This document shows, piece by piece, positions 31,266-41,919 of a stretch of 64,000 bases of DNA (positions are counted from its first letter, which is position 1; every line of letters starts with the position of its first letter). The notes under the pieces were generated by a model. It saw only the letters and a program-made list of their open reading frames with translations. It was not told where the DNA came from and did no database searches. Origin of the DNA: Spiroplasma clarkii (GTDB lineage Bacteria; Bacillota_I; Bacilli_A; Mycoplasmatales; Mycoplasmataceae); NCBI RefSeq assembly GCF_002795265.1, contig NZ_CP024870.1, forward strand, positions 868,001 to 932,000, in the 5' to 3' direction. A program made the translations under genes and the position numbers.

Positions 31266-32870
31266 TTATTTTAGTAAATATTTGTTAGTAACTTCAGCCT
31301 TTTTATTGGCAAAGTATTTATCTAAGACGGTTTTATAATTATTCATGCTTGTTAAATCCAGACTGGCAGTTTCTCGCCAATGAAGATTTGAGGGATGGTT
31401 TTTATACAATAGTTGCTTATATTTGTAATGGTATTCTTTAAAACTACTTTTTTTTGTTAATTTAAAAGCAGTTAGTGCTTGGGTTACTTCTGCTTCATCA
31501 AGTGTAAAAATAGTTTCTGGGGGTTGAACCCCTTTTGCTTTGGCTAATTTTGCAATAGTTAGATCATACTCTGTAAATAATTCTTCAACACTATCTAAAA
31601 CATTGGCAAAGTGTGGAAGTTCTCCTGCAAAATTATAAAGATATCCAAAACCATAATTGTTAAGATATTTAAAGTGGTCTGCTACAAATAGTTCAAGTTC
31701 TTTCATAAAATCATTAACCACTTTTTCACCAATTTGTGCTAGCTTTTTAACAAATGCTGGCACTTGAAGCAAGTCTACTTGCCTTGTGGCTTGAAAAGCT
31801 TTTAAGTTTTTTTCTAAAGAAATTGACAATTGAATTGCAAAATTAAAATAACAAATTGCAATCATTTTTTGTGCTTTTTTTAAAAAGAGCTTGGTTTTGA
31901 CTCACTCAAAAACTTGAGTTGGTTCCATCACAAAAGGAAAAACAGCAACCTTAAGGCTTCTATCTTTAATAGTTATTTCATAATAATGGTCTTTTGCATA
32001 TTCTCGTAACATAGCATATTCTTGTTTTCTGGTACTAGTTAAATTTAAATAAGTTTCTTTTAAAAGTTCCTCACTGCTATCTTTGGGAAGATCGGCACTA
32101 ATTCAAAGTGTACTATTATAAACAAAGTGTTTTATACTCTTAATATCTTGAATTTGTTTTTTTATAGGTTCTACTGGAATATTTGCTGGCATTTTTCAAC
32201 CCAATAATTTTGGATCACTGCTTATTTTAGGATCAAATTCTAACTTATAATGATAAAAAATTGCTAATAAATAGTTTAACCCAAAAACTGCAATCACTAA
32301 ATAAGTAAGATTAACTATGTATTTAGGGTAAAGAGCATATTCTCAGCCAACATCAAAATAATATGTATCTTTAGCACCGTTTACCTTAACAGTAATTGCA
32401 GCTTTGATTGCTCCAGTAATTGTGTAATTTCTGTCAGCAGTAATTGTGATGCTTGAACCAACATATGTAAAAATGTAGGCCAAGGTTAAAAATAAACCAC
32501 AAGAACCTAAAAAAATTGCAGTTCATGAGAGGAAAGGACAATATTGAGTTAAGTACTTATTATGTTTAATATTAATTTTCACCATTCTTTTTAATCTTTT
32601 TTCAAAAATTAAGTTAAAAATTCCTCATCCTAAAAGAATTATGAAGAATAAAACTGCTGCATACATATATCCAGCATAAGTATTTCAAAAATTTGCATAA
32701 AAAGTTACACCAGTTGTAGCTCAATCCACTTTGAACATTTTATTAAACATTAAATTTTGATCAATTGTGGTATACCAACTTAAAATAAAAGTAACTCTTA
32801 TTGCAAAAATAATTAGTTGAATAACAACTAATAAAAATAATGTATTGACAACAAATGAAAATATTTTCAT
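31266..32870 (-). CDS. Polytopic membrane protein with large cytosolic domain
   Basis: 534 residues. Four membrane segments lie in the first ~210 residues (around 5-28, 65-85, 115-140, 185-205); a SSITITADRNYTITGA stretch between the third and fourth could be an extracytoplasmic loop. The remaining ~330 residues are soluble, charged and helical (ADHFKYLNNYGFGYLYN). GGAG is before ATG 32870. The layout (paired N-terminal TM, then a long soluble part with a mid TM pair) loosely resembles the membrane-protein family at 47-50 kb, but I see no convincing shared motif. No family recognised. Confidence 0.7.
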
Positions 32871-32992
32871 AACTAACTCCTTTAAACATAAATATTTTAC
32901 TCTTTTTTTAAAAAAAATGAAAACTTGCCCTAAAAAATTCTTATTACATAGGTTTTACTTGAATTTATTTAAATCAAGGTAATTAAATTTTA

Positions 32993-33016
32993 AAAAGAGG
33001 ATTTAATCCTCTTTTG
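32993..33016 (-). terminator. Terminator of the aldolase/PTS/dha operon
   Basis: AAAGAGGAT / ATCCTCTTT stem followed by T5 on the minus strand, directly after dhaM. Confidence 0.8.
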
Positions 33017-33018
33017 TT

Positions 33019-33396
33019 TTATAAATTAGTTTTTGATTTTAATTCTTCTGCTCTTAGAGCTGCTATAATTGTTTTAAAATCTTGATCAAAACCAATAAGG
33101 TTTGTTGCTAAGAAAGCAGATTCAAGCAGAGCAGTATCTAAAATACAAATTTGTTTTGTTGAACCCAAATCTATAACTAATTGGGCATTTATCTTACTAC
33201 TTCCTAAATCATAAAAAACTAAAATTTCTTCTGCTGGATTTTCATCAATAGCTGCTTGAACTGCTTCAAAAGTAGTGCCAATTGCTCCATTGGTTTTAGC
33301 AAACGTAATTGCTACAGTTTTGTTGAACTCTTGAAGAAGTTTTTTTATACCACTGGCAATTTCTTCTAAATGAGAAACTAAGACTATGCCAATCAT
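33019..33396 (-). CDS. dhaM: PTS-dependent dihydroxyacetone kinase, phosphotransferase subunit
   Basis: 125 residues, mannose-type EIIA fold. The N-terminal IGIVLVSHLEEIASGI carries the His (~9) that takes phosphate from HPr and gives it to the ADP cofactor of DhaL. GAIGTTFEAVQAAI and YDLGSSKINA are typical. It is the single-domain form, without the HPr and EI domains of E. coli DhaM. Last gene of the operon, starting 1 nt after dhaL. Confidence 0.92.
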   Translation of the reverse strand: MIGIVLVSHLEEIASGIKKLLQEFNKTVAITFAKTNGAIGTTFEAVQAAIDENPAEEILVFYDLGSSKINAQLVIDLGSTKQICILDTALLESAFLATNLIGFDQDFKTIIAALRAEELKSKTNL

Positions 33397-33397
33397 T

Positions 33398-33970
33398 TTA
33401 TAAACCTGCTTGCAAAATTGCTTTAAACATTAAACCTGTTGAATATGAACCTGGGTCAATATGACCTAAAGCTCTTTCACCTAAATATGAGGCTCTACCT
33501 TTAATAGCAGGAATTAATTTAGTTTTTTCCACAAGTTCATCAATTTTTGCCACAGTTAATTTTTGTGCCTGGTATAAACTAGTTGCTGGAATCCAAACAT
33601 CTAGCATAGTTTTTTGATTTAAATCACTTTTTCCTAACACTTTAATTTGATTACTTCCTGTAACTAAAACTTCACCAAAATTTTGAACTCCAACAACTTT
33701 TGCCATTGCTAGGAAAGCTGAACCATATAAAGGTCCTGAAGCTCCTCCAACTTTTGCTAAAAAGCTCATAGCTAAATCTTTTCAAATCTCTGCTTCACTA
33801 GTATAACTTTTGGTTTGGTGAGTTACTTTAAAGTATTCTAAACCTTTTAATAAATTACTACCGTGATCTCCATCACCAATGGCATTATCTAAATCATTTA
33901 ATAACTCCAGGTTTTGTTGCACAAGTTCATAAAAACACTTACTAAAATCTAATGTTTTTGTGACTGACAT
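33398..33970 (-). CDS. dhaL: Dihydroxyacetone kinase ADP-binding subunit
   Basis: 190 residues with one TGA-Trp. The Mg/ADP site NAIGDGDHGSNLLKG, the GGASGPLYGSAFL loop and KGRASYLGERALGHIDPGS are all present. DhaL transfers phosphate from its bound ADP/ATP to dihydroxyacetone on DhaK. Its ATG directly follows the TAA of dhaK, and its stop is 1 nt from dhaM. Confidence 0.94.
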
Positions 33971-34966
33971 TTAAAATAAGTTTCCTAAAATATCTACTGA
34001 ACTTGTAATGGCTGTCATAATTTGTTTGTCAAATACTTCTAAAACAGTTAGAGATAAACCACTCATGTCTAATGAAGTCATGTAGTTACCAACTTTTACT
34101 TGAACTATTTTAATTTTTTTTGCACTTAATTGTGAGACCACAGCATTTGTAAAAATGTATTGTTCTAATAAAGTTGTTCGACCAAAACCATTTATTAATA
34201 AGATGTATTCTTTTTTTGTATCAAATTTCAGTTCAGCATCTAAACTTGCCAACATTTTTTGAGCATATTCTTTTGCACTAACATGTTTTTCTACTTTAAC
34301 ACCAGGTTCTCCATGAATTCCACAACCAAATTCAATTTCATCATCTTTTACTTCGAAACTGGCTTTACCTGTGGTTGGTAAAGTACAAGCATGTAAACCA
34401 ATTCCAATAGTTTTGATATGTTTAATTAATTTAGTTCCAAATTCTTTTAATTCTGCTAGTGATGAACCTTGTTTTGCTAAGTAACCTAAAACTTTATGTA
34501 CTAAAACTGTTCCAGCAATTCCACGACGACCTTGAGTATATAAACTATCTTTAACAGCAATATCATCATCAACCACAATATAATCAGTTTTTATTCCAGC
34601 TTCATTGGCCATATCACAAGCCATAGTAAAGTTCATAATGTCTCCTGAATAGTTTTTAACAATTAGTAGAACACCTTGGGTATTGTTGACACTTTTTATT
34701 GCTTCAAAAACATCAAATGGTGTTGGAGAAGAAAAGACTTCTCCACAAACTGCACCATCAAGCATTCCATCTCCAACAAATCCAGCATGTGAGGGCTCAT
34801 GCCCACTACCCCCTCCAGAAATCAAACTAACTTTAGTTGGGTTTGGTTTTGCTGTGATCAAAATGTTGCTTTGATTAACTTTTTTTAATTTAAAATTACT
34901 TGCAAATTCAATTCCCTGAGTCATCTCTTGAATTAAATCAACTTTATCATTAATAATTTGTTTCAT
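33971..34966 (-). CDS. dhaK: Dihydroxyacetone kinase substrate-binding subunit
   Basis: 331 residues. ISGGGSGHEPSHAGFVG (substrate/phosphate loop), CGEVFSSPTPFDVFEAI and the GCGIHGEPGV histidine that covalently binds dihydroxyacetone are all visible. ATG 34966 is chosen over a GTG at 34978 that overlaps the AGGAG site. It binds dihydroxyacetone for phosphorylation to DHAP. Fifth of seven-plus genes in the operon with a class II aldolase and a galactitol-type PTS, which suggests the sugar is split to give dihydroxyacetone. Confidence 0.95.
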   Translation of the reverse strand: MKQIINDKVDLIQEMTQGIEFASNFKLKKVNQSNILITAKPNPTKVSLISGGGSGHEPSHAGFVGDGMLDGAVCGEVFSSPTPFDVFEAIKSVNNTQGVLLIVKNYSGDIMNFTMACDMANEAGIKTDYIVVDDDIAVKDSLYTQGRRGIAGTVLVHKVLGYLAKQGSSLAELKEFGTKLIKHIKTIGIGLHACTLPTTGKASFEVKDDEIEFGCGIHGEPGVKVEKHVSAKEYAQKMLASLDAELKFDTKKEYILLINGFGRTTLLEQYIFTNAVVSQLSAKKIKIVQVKVGNYMTSLDMSGLSLTVLEVFDKQIMTAITSSVDILGNLF

Positions 34967-35044
34967 CAATTTTCTCACTCCTATTCTTATTTTGACAAGT
35001 CTGAAACAATAGTGGCATTAACTTTTTTTAATTACCCTAGTTTG

Positions 35045-35329
35045 TTATTCATTAAGCTTGCCATCAACAGCAGCATCATAAACACATTCATATCCAGCTT
35101 TCTTGTCACTTTGATTATAAAAGATTTTTTTAAATAAAACACTAAAAATAATAGAAAAAATACCACAAATGATTGTTATTGGTCATCAACCATTAATTAT
35201 GCTAAAAGTAAAGACCACTGCAGTACTACATAGTCCAAAAGTGTAAATTATTTTTATCAGCAAACTATATCAGTTGACTTGCAAATTGACTTTTTGTTTT
35301 TTAAATTCTTGTGCTTTTTGTGGTTTCAT
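35045..35329 (-). CDS. Small two-TM protein in the galactitol-type PTS operon
   Basis: 94 residues; frame closed by TGA in the standard code. Two membrane segments (~25-45 and ~50-68) contain several TGA-Trp (NGWWPITII), with short charged ends. Its ATG abuts the TAA of the EIIC gene. No family recognised; probably an accessory of the permease. Confidence 0.65.
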
Positions 35330-37000
35330 TTATTCACCCTCCTGACTTGCAGTAGTAGCTGCTGCAAGTTTTGCTGCATCAATTGCTTTTTCATATTTTC
35401 TTAATGAACTAAAACCTTCAATTGTGACAAGTTCTTTTTTAAATATTTTTCTTAAATAGTTTCATTTCATTCTAGTTTTAAGTATTTCTAACTCAACTTG
35501 ATCTTGAGTCATTAATTTTTCTTCAAGGGCTATTTTATAACCATCTTTAATCAGAGATTTATAGTACCAAATAAATAATCCTAATCAAGTAAATCATAAA
35601 GCAAATCCCATTAAGTATGAGTATTTCATACCAAAAATTGGATCAGCTGCATTAGGCATTACTACTAATGCAATGTAAGCTAGTGAAAATCTGTATCAAA
35701 CAGCTTCAACCCCAGCAGAACTGATTGTGGTTCCACTTCTAAAGTATTCACGAACCTTTTCATCAAATTGGTTTAAAACTTCAGGATTTTGATTAATGTA
35801 ATCTGTAATTACAGGACCAGCTCAAGCTCCTCCAAGTAAGAAAATTGGTTGAACAATTAACCCTAAAATAATCATGCGAATTAAATTCCCACGAGTTACT
35901 AGTAAGATTGCTGGGCCTAATGAAGTGTTGATAATACTTGCCAAAGGCAACATTGGTGCTAGTCTAGTATCAAAATCACTAATAGCATACCCAATTCCCA
36001 CAGAATAAGCTAAAGTAAATGGTACTCAAATTACCATAGCACTTCATAATTCTTGACTACCAGCCACTACTGGTCAATCAAGTCCAATATAAAGTTCTTT
36101 ACCTTTAAATTTCTTTTTCATCAAACCATCAACTGCAGTTGAAATTGGAGCTAAGGCTTGCATAAATAATCGAGCAACCATTGGGAAAAGAACCAAGGCA
36201 GTTGCAGTTTGAATGGCAATTAATAATGCCATGTAAATTTGGACTGGTTGACCTGGAACTGGTCAATAAGCAATTAAACCTATCACAAAACCAATCAGTA
36301 AACCAATAAATCCATTATCTGCAAAAATTCCAATTTTTTTTCTTAATGCTGCTGCATTAAAATCTTTGTTTAGAACTTTTGATTTTCTTAGTAAAAATTC
36401 AATAGGTCAACAAATTGCTCCAAAGAACCCCATACAGTGAGGTACAGTAATTCCAGGAATTTTTGTAACTTTAAAGACTGTTTTTTGAACCGCATCCCCT
36501 AACATTAATTCAAAAGGAATTTGAATACTTCCAATCACCATTGCTACAGGAATGGCTACATATTTTTCAGCACCCATGGCAGTTAATAGTGAAATAACAA
36601 TAATTGCTAAGAAGATTTTGTTTCAAATATTTCAAAGGTCTAAGTTTAAAGTTTTAGTTTTTTTCAAAGAAATCATTAAAATATTAATGAAAATTTGAAT
36701 TGGTAAAAACAATAAACCTCAAACAAATCCTCAAGAAATTGCAGCCAAAGGAGATCAACCTAAATCAATTCCTTTTAAACCCATTCCTGTTAAATCATTA
36801 AATTGAGTCATGGTTTGTTGCATATAACCAAACATAAAGTTAATCAACATTCCCATACCAACAAATCCAATTCCCAGGGTCATACCTGAGATTATGGCAT
36901 CTTTTACTTTAAGTCGCAAACATAACCCAACAATGAAAAATATTATTGGTAAAAACACTGCAGCTCCAAGTGTTGTAAAGATCGTAATAAACACACTCAT
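35330..37000 (-). CDS. PTS EIIC permease, galactitol (GatC) type
   Basis: 556 residues, longer than typical GatC (~450) because of a ~90-residue charged C-terminal tail. About eleven membrane segments. The N-terminus (FLPIIFFIVGLCLRLKVKDAIISGMTLGIGFVGM) is characteristic of galactitol-type EIIC. Works with EIIB 37033 and EIIA 37313 to import and phosphorylate a polyol or ketose that the class II aldolase then cleaves. The stop codon is fused to the start of the small protein downstream. Confidence 0.88.
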
Positions 37001-37032
37001 GCTTTTTTTCCTCCTTTATTCAGTTTTAAAAA

Positions 37033-37311
37033 TTAAGTTTGTAAAAAATCAATTATTTTTTGAAGTTCTTCATCCTCTCCTACTCCTGTTAGAAAAGCAA
37101 TCCCATTAAATTCAGGTATACCTCTATTAATACCATCATTAACTATTGAGATAAATCCATCAGCAGTTTTTATATAAGTATCTAGTGATTTAATGTCAAC
37201 AGCTTCAACCACTGCATCAACATTGGCTTTTTCAAGTAACATTCCTACTTTTGAAGCAATTAGTTGAGATGTGGCAACTCCACTTCCACAAGCGACAATT
37301 AGTTTTTTCAT
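37033..37311 (-). CDS. PTS EIIB component, galactitol type
   Basis: 92 residues. The phospho-Cys loop is VACGSGVATSQLIASKV near the N-terminus (Cys ~8), with a GatB-like C-terminal helix. ATG 37311 is chosen because GGAGGGATATAAA precedes it; the upstream ATG would put that site inside the gene. It overlaps nothing and sits 1 nt from the EIIA stop. Confidence 0.88.
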   Translation of the reverse strand: MKKLIVACGSGVATSQLIASKVGMLLEKANVDAVVEAVDIKSLDTYIKTADGFISIVNDGINRGIPEFNGIAFLTGVGEDEELQKIIDFLQT

Positions 37312-37312
37312 T

Positions 37313-37792
37313 TTATATCCCTCCATTATTTAGATTTCTTAAAACAGTTTCATACATAGTTGTTTGAGTTTTTGCTGTTTTAAGCTCAGTTATAAAGTTT
37401 TTTTGGCTACATAAGTTTAAAATTTTTGCTAGCACATCAACTTGTTGATGTGGTTCTTTAATTAATAAAAAGAAAATCACCTCAACATCAATAATATTTT
37501 CTTGACTACCCATGTGGACAAAGGGTATTTTTTGTTGTAAAACTACAGGAACAATCAAGGATGTCTGCACAAATTCACTATAAGTGTGAGGAATGGCAAT
37601 ACAATGTGCTCCCATATCTAGTCCAGTTGGATAATTTTTTTCTCTTGTTAACATACTTTGAGCTCAGTCAACATTAACATAACCTTTTGTTATGAAAATT
37701 TGACTAAATTTAGCAATTAATTCAGCAAAATCTTGAACCCTAACATCAAAGTAGCATTCTTCAACCAGAAAATATTTATCAAAATTGTTCAT
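37313..37792 (-). CDS. PTS EIIA component, galactitol/fructose type
   Basis: 159 residues, EIIA type 2. The phosphorylated His is in CIAIPHTYSEFV and the conserved tail AKILNLCSQKNFITELK follows. Receives phosphate from HPr for the EIIB downstream. Begins 1 nt after the aldolase stop codon. Confidence 0.88.
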
Positions 37793-37793
37793 C

Positions 37794-38438
37794 TTAATAA
37801 CCTTCATGATAAAACTTATTAATTAGATTATCAATTTCAGCATCACTAATTAATTCTGGTTTACCAATACATTCAGCTTTTCATTGAATTTCAGCACAAA
37901 ATTCTAATTCTTCTAAAACATTATATGTGCTTTCAATATCAACTCCAACACTGAGATTACCATGATTTGCTAACAAGACATTATATGCAGTTGGACCTAA
38001 TGTTTGACAAACTACTTCTGCCATTTTTTTAGTTCCATATGTGGCATATGGTGCCACTTGGACTGTTTTTGTACCTGCAAAACCAAAAACATGTAAAATT
38101 GGTTGAAGTTCTTTGTGTAAAACTGCAAAAATAGTTGAGTACTTTGCATGACTGTGAATTACTGCATTAACATCTGCTCGTTGACGATAAATTTCAAGAT
38201 GCATAGCAATTTCACTAGTGGTCTTTTGTTTACATTCAACCTCTTTTCCATTGAGATCAACCACACAAATATCTTCAGGTTTAATTTTTTTGTATGGAAT
38301 TGCACTGGGTGTTAAAGCTACTAAGTTTAATTCACGATTGTAAATACTTAGATTACCACCTGTTCCAACAGTTAAGTTATTTTCAAAAATCTTTTTACCA
38401 TATTTAACTAGTAAATTTCTTTCTTTTTCTAAAAGCAT
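37794..38438 (-). CDS. Class II aldolase (fuculose-phosphate aldolase type)
   Basis: 214 residues, the size of L-fuculose-1-phosphate aldolase. TGGNLSIYN phosphate loop, TTSEIAMHLEIYRQR (catalytic Glu), AVIHSHAKYS (zinc His pair) and LLANHGNLSVG (third zinc ligand region) are in order. It splits a ketose-1-phosphate into DHAP and an aldehyde, or could act as a ribulose-5-P 4-epimerase relative. First gene of the operon; AAAGGAACTAG precedes ATG. With DhaKLM present, a product of dihydroxyacetone is also conceivable. Confidence 0.88.
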
Positions 38439-38560
38439 ATCTAGTTCCTTTCTAGTAGTTATCCTACATTATTAGTTAATCACTATTGGTAAAAATATAA
38501 AAATTTCAAATTATCATAAAAATTTTTTTAAAAATTGAAATGTATTCATATTTTGATAAA

Positions 38561-38586
38561 TTGATAAATTATCTGGAAATTATCAA
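38561..38586. promoter_or_regulatory. Candidate DeoR operator
   Basis: TTGATAAATT (38561-38570) and AAATTATCAA (38577-38586) form an inverted repeat immediately upstream of the regulator -10 box. Further TTGATA / TTATCA half-sites lie at ~38553 and ~38510 towards the aldolase gene. Position and repetition fit a divergent autoregulated operator. Confidence 0.5.
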
Positions 38587-38588
38587 GG

Positions 38589-38594
38589 TATAAT
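38589..38594 (+). promoter_or_regulatory. -10 box of the DeoR regulator gene
   Basis: TATAAT 55 bp before the start codon; the leader contains AAAGGAAGA far from the ATG, and a closer weak GGAAAT. Confidence 0.5.
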
Positions 38595-38648
38595 CATTTT
38601 GAAAGGAAGATTTGTAAAATTTTTTGGAAATTTTACTTTTTTAAAAAA

Positions 38649-39356
38649 ATGAGCAAAAATAGAACAAAAAAAATAATTGATTATATTCAAGAGAAAAATG
38701 TTAGATCGACCAAGACACTTTTAAAAAAATCAAATTTGTTTGAGTGCTCAAAAATTACAATTCGTCGGGAATTGCACAAACTCGAAGCTATGGGTTATTT
38801 AAAACTAAAATATGGAAGTATTGATATCTTAACTTATGAAAAGTACAACAGTGACAAAGTTTATGATTTATTTGATTTTGATAAACATTATGAAACAATT
38901 TCAAGTGAAGCAATTGAATTAATCGATGAAGATGATAGTTTATTTGTCACTAGTGGTAAAACAATGCACTATTTTGTAAAGAAAATTAATAAACCCATCT
39001 CACTATTACTAACCAATTCAGTTGAAATAGCTTTTGCTGCCATAAATAATGGTTACATAAAAAAGACTATTATTTTTGGAGGGATTATTAATAAAGAAAA
39101 GCGCTCAACCTATGGACCCATGCTTGAAGATCACATTAATGAAATTAATGTAGATAAATTATTTATGAGTTGTGATCATTATGACAGTGACTACATTTAC
39201 TGTAATGACATTTATGAAAGTTTTATTATTAAAAAGATGATTGAAAATGCTGCAAAAAAATTCATGTTAGTTGATTACACAAAAGTTAACTCTAGAGGAA
39301 CTATTAAAACTTGTTCAAAAGATATTTTTGAAGCAATTATTACAAATAGCATTTAA
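38649..39356 (+). CDS. DeoR-family sugar-phosphate-responsive regulator
   Basis: 235 residues. N-terminal DeoR winged helix (KIIDYIQEKNVRSTKTLLKK, then CSKITIRRELHKLEAMGYLK). The C-terminal sugar-phosphate sensor domain has SSEAIELIDEDDSLFVTSGKT, LTNSVEIAFA and KFMLVDYTKV, where family members bind a phosphorylated sugar. It diverges from the aldolase/PTS/dha operon and is its probable repressor. The ribosome site is weak. Ends at a good terminator. Confidence 0.87.
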   Translation: MSKNRTKKIIDYIQEKNVRSTKTLLKKSNLFECSKITIRRELHKLEAMGYLKLKYGSIDILTYEKYNSDKVYDLFDFDKHYETISSEAIELIDEDDSLFVTSGKTMHYFVKKINKPISLLLTNSVEIAFAAINNGYIKKTIIFGGIINKEKRSTYGPMLEDHINEINVDKLFMSCDHYDSDYIYCNDIYESFIIKKMIENAAKKFMLVDYTKVNSRGTIKTCSKDIFEAIITNSI

Positions 39357-39381
39357 AAAACTCACCAATGGTGAGTTTTAT
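39355..39381. terminator. Bidirectional terminator, DeoR gene and ABC permease
   Basis: AAACTCACC / GGTGAGTTT stem with AAT loop, A/T tails; lies between the two convergent genes. Confidence 0.85.
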
Positions 39382-39406
39382 ATGTTTTAAAATGCTAGGT
39401 CTATTT

Positions 39407-40351
39407 TTAAACCATAATTTCTGCTCTTGTAAATTTTCAAGCACACAAGTAACCTGTACTAGCTAAAACTCCAAGGTATGCAATAGGTCCAAATCAAAGT
39501 AATCACTCATTTTTTTGATTTAGTTCAAATACTTCAGTCACTACAAAATAATCTCCAACAATGTTTTCAACTGTTTTAGATTTATCTGTAAAATCAAGAG
39601 GATTTACTATGAAACTTTGAATTGAAAAGTACTTCACTGCTTTTAACCCTCTAAAAGCATTTTCTTGAATGTCTCCACCTTGTCCAACATAGACCACAAA
39701 GTATAAGAATCAAGTGATAAAAAGATATAACAAAATTATGGCAACTAGTAAATTAAAGATTCTAATTTTCTCAGTCATATATAAAGCAGCTAGTGCTAGA
39801 ATGGTTGTAAAAACTAGATTAAATAAAATAAAATTAAAGCAATATAATACCACTCTACCAAAATACTGATTTGCATCCACAGCAAGAGCACAAAAAACCA
39901 TAATAATGATTGACATTGTACAAGTTAAGATTAAATTAATGACATTAATAGCAATTATCTTAAGTAAAATAACTTGTTTTCTTGAAACTGCAAATGTTAA
40001 TCAGGAAAGGATTTTTCCTTGATTAATTTCTTTCAAAATGAAATCATTAATAAAAACTGTTGAAATTATTCCCAAAATCAATAAACTGGGTGCTGTAAAC
40101 AAAAAGCCATTAATAACCCCTGACTGAGATGTTTCAATAAAAAGGTAGTTTGAACCATTCTCAGCTGTATTCTCAGAAATAAAGATTCTTGCAATATATG
40201 GTCCTTGAATTACTTCTCCAGGAACTGTTTGAGCAAAAAGCATAGCAGCTGAGGTAGCAAAAATTGCTACAATACCAAAAAAGAGAATTCATTTTCAAGC
40301 CATTTTCAAATGAAAGGCCAAGATTTTATTGTTAAATTTAAATGTTTCCAT
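39407..40351 (-). CDS. ABC transporter permease (ABC-2 type)
   Basis: 314 residues with about six membrane segments. A first segment (~residues 20-40) precedes a ~60-residue external loop with the polar SENTAENGSNYLFIETS, then five more. The FINDFILKEINQGKILSW segment before TM3 is the typical cytosolic coupling helix of ABC-2 permeases. The gene directly follows the ATPase gene (2-nt gap, AGGAG). Likely exports a peptide, lipid or drug. Confidence 0.78.
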
Positions 40352-40352
40352 T

Positions 40353-41060
40353 TTAAATTAACTCCTTTGTAGAATATAATGCCAAAAAATCTTTTTCTAA
40401 ACTTTCAACTGAAAGTGAATCTGTTGCTATTTCTCTAATTATGGTGCCATCCTTTATAAAGCAAGCTCTTTCACAAAGTTTTATAACCTCAGCAAACATA
40501 TGAGAACACAAAAGCACAGTTGTTCCCTCTTTTTTTAGTTTTAAAATCAGTTTATTAAACTTATCTTGCATTACTGGATCTAGTCCACTTGTTGGTTCAT
40601 CTAAAATTAAAAACTTAGGTTTATTCATTGTAGCTACAATTATTGAAACTTTTTGTTTTGTCCCTTTTGACATTCTTTTTATTTTAGTTTTTAAACTTGG
40701 TTCAAAATCAAAATAATCAATGAGGTCTTGTAAAAATTCCTTATTAGTATTTTGCTTAAACTTAATATTGAAATCAATAAACTCTCTTCCAGTCATAAAA
40801 TCATATGTTGCTATTTCACCAGCAAGATAGCCAACATCCAGCATTAGTTTTTTTGAATTATTTCATGGGTTAACATTATTTATAAGTATCTCACCAGAAT
40901 CAGGTTTTATAAAACCCAGAACCTGCCTAATTAGTGTAGTTTTTCCAGCACCATTAGGACCCAAGATACCAAAAATTTCATTTGGTTTTACTTCAATTGA
41001 TATTTTTTTATTAGCAGTCTTTTCTTGAAAATGTTTGCTAACATTTTTTATATTTATCAC
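40353..41060 (-). CDS. ABC transporter ATP-binding protein
   Basis: 235 residues. Walker [10 protein letters not shown], signature RMSKGTKQK (family LSGGQ/LSKGT in ABC-2 exporters), Walker [14 protein letters not shown] and switch LCSHMF are all in place. It starts at GTG 41060 behind GAGGAGGAAAACAA. Pairs with the ABC-2 permease downstream. Contains one TGA-Trp. Confidence 0.9.
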
Positions 41061-41137
41061 TTGTTTTCCTCCTCAAAAACAATTCTAAAAAATTCTTTTT
41101 GTAAATTACTATGTATTTATAAAATAAAGTTTTACAT

Positions 41138-41860
41138 CTAAGAGAGCAAATTAACTTTAGATATATCTCATGAAACATTCAAATATTTTGTTTTAGTATT
41201 AGCATTTTTAAAATACATATAGACGTTATGTCTAATAACAATTGAACCAGCATTATTTCAATAAAAACCAACATTCATATATGCATATTTTTTATAAATT
41301 CCACTTGTAGTGTGATTGAATTCAAAATGTGCATCTGTTCCAGTTCCAATTAACCCTATTCCTGAGGATGCATCCTTTGGAATCACTAGTTTATTACCAT
41401 ACTTTATTGTTGGTTTAGATAATATACTTGTATCTGTAGACACATTAGTCAATAAAGTTTGAAACTTTACTATTCCTCTAAAAAATGAATAATTACTACT
41501 ATTACTTTCATAAATTCCAATTGCAACAGACATTTCAACTTGCACATATTTGAAATTATTTAATAAATAACTTTTATTATTGATTGAATTGTATCTATTA
41601 GTTTCAACTGTGACAGTATCTGTGCTTTTACTTTTTGAACCACTTCAAGAAGTTGAAACTGATTCTGAAATTTTTTTATTTTGTTCTTGTGCAAAGCTTA
41701 GTGTATTTTCACTATATGATTTTGTTAATAATGAATTTAAATAATATTTTTCATTAATGTTTAATTCTTGATAATTTTCATAGTTGTTCTTTGTAATCAT
41801 TGATGTACCACTAGTAATTGTTAATCCTAGTGTACCAAAAATTGATAATAATTTTTTGAT
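41138..41860 (-). CDS. Secreted protein with non-ATG start
   Basis: About 240 residues. The frame begins KKLLSIFGTLGLTITSGTS, a clear signal peptide, but the codon where ATG is expected is ATC (41858-41860); ATA (41867) is the only other in-frame option near AGGAAG. No lipobox cysteine, so it would be released or held by the uncleaved signal. The mature part is Ser/Thr/Asn-rich with alternating beta-like stretches (SESVSTSWSGSKSKSTDTV). A gene damaged at its start is an equal possibility. Function unknown. Confidence 0.55.
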
Positions 41861-41919
41861 AGCATTTATCTTCCTACTAAGACATTAATTGCATGTCTTA
41901 TAATGTTTTTTAAAATATT

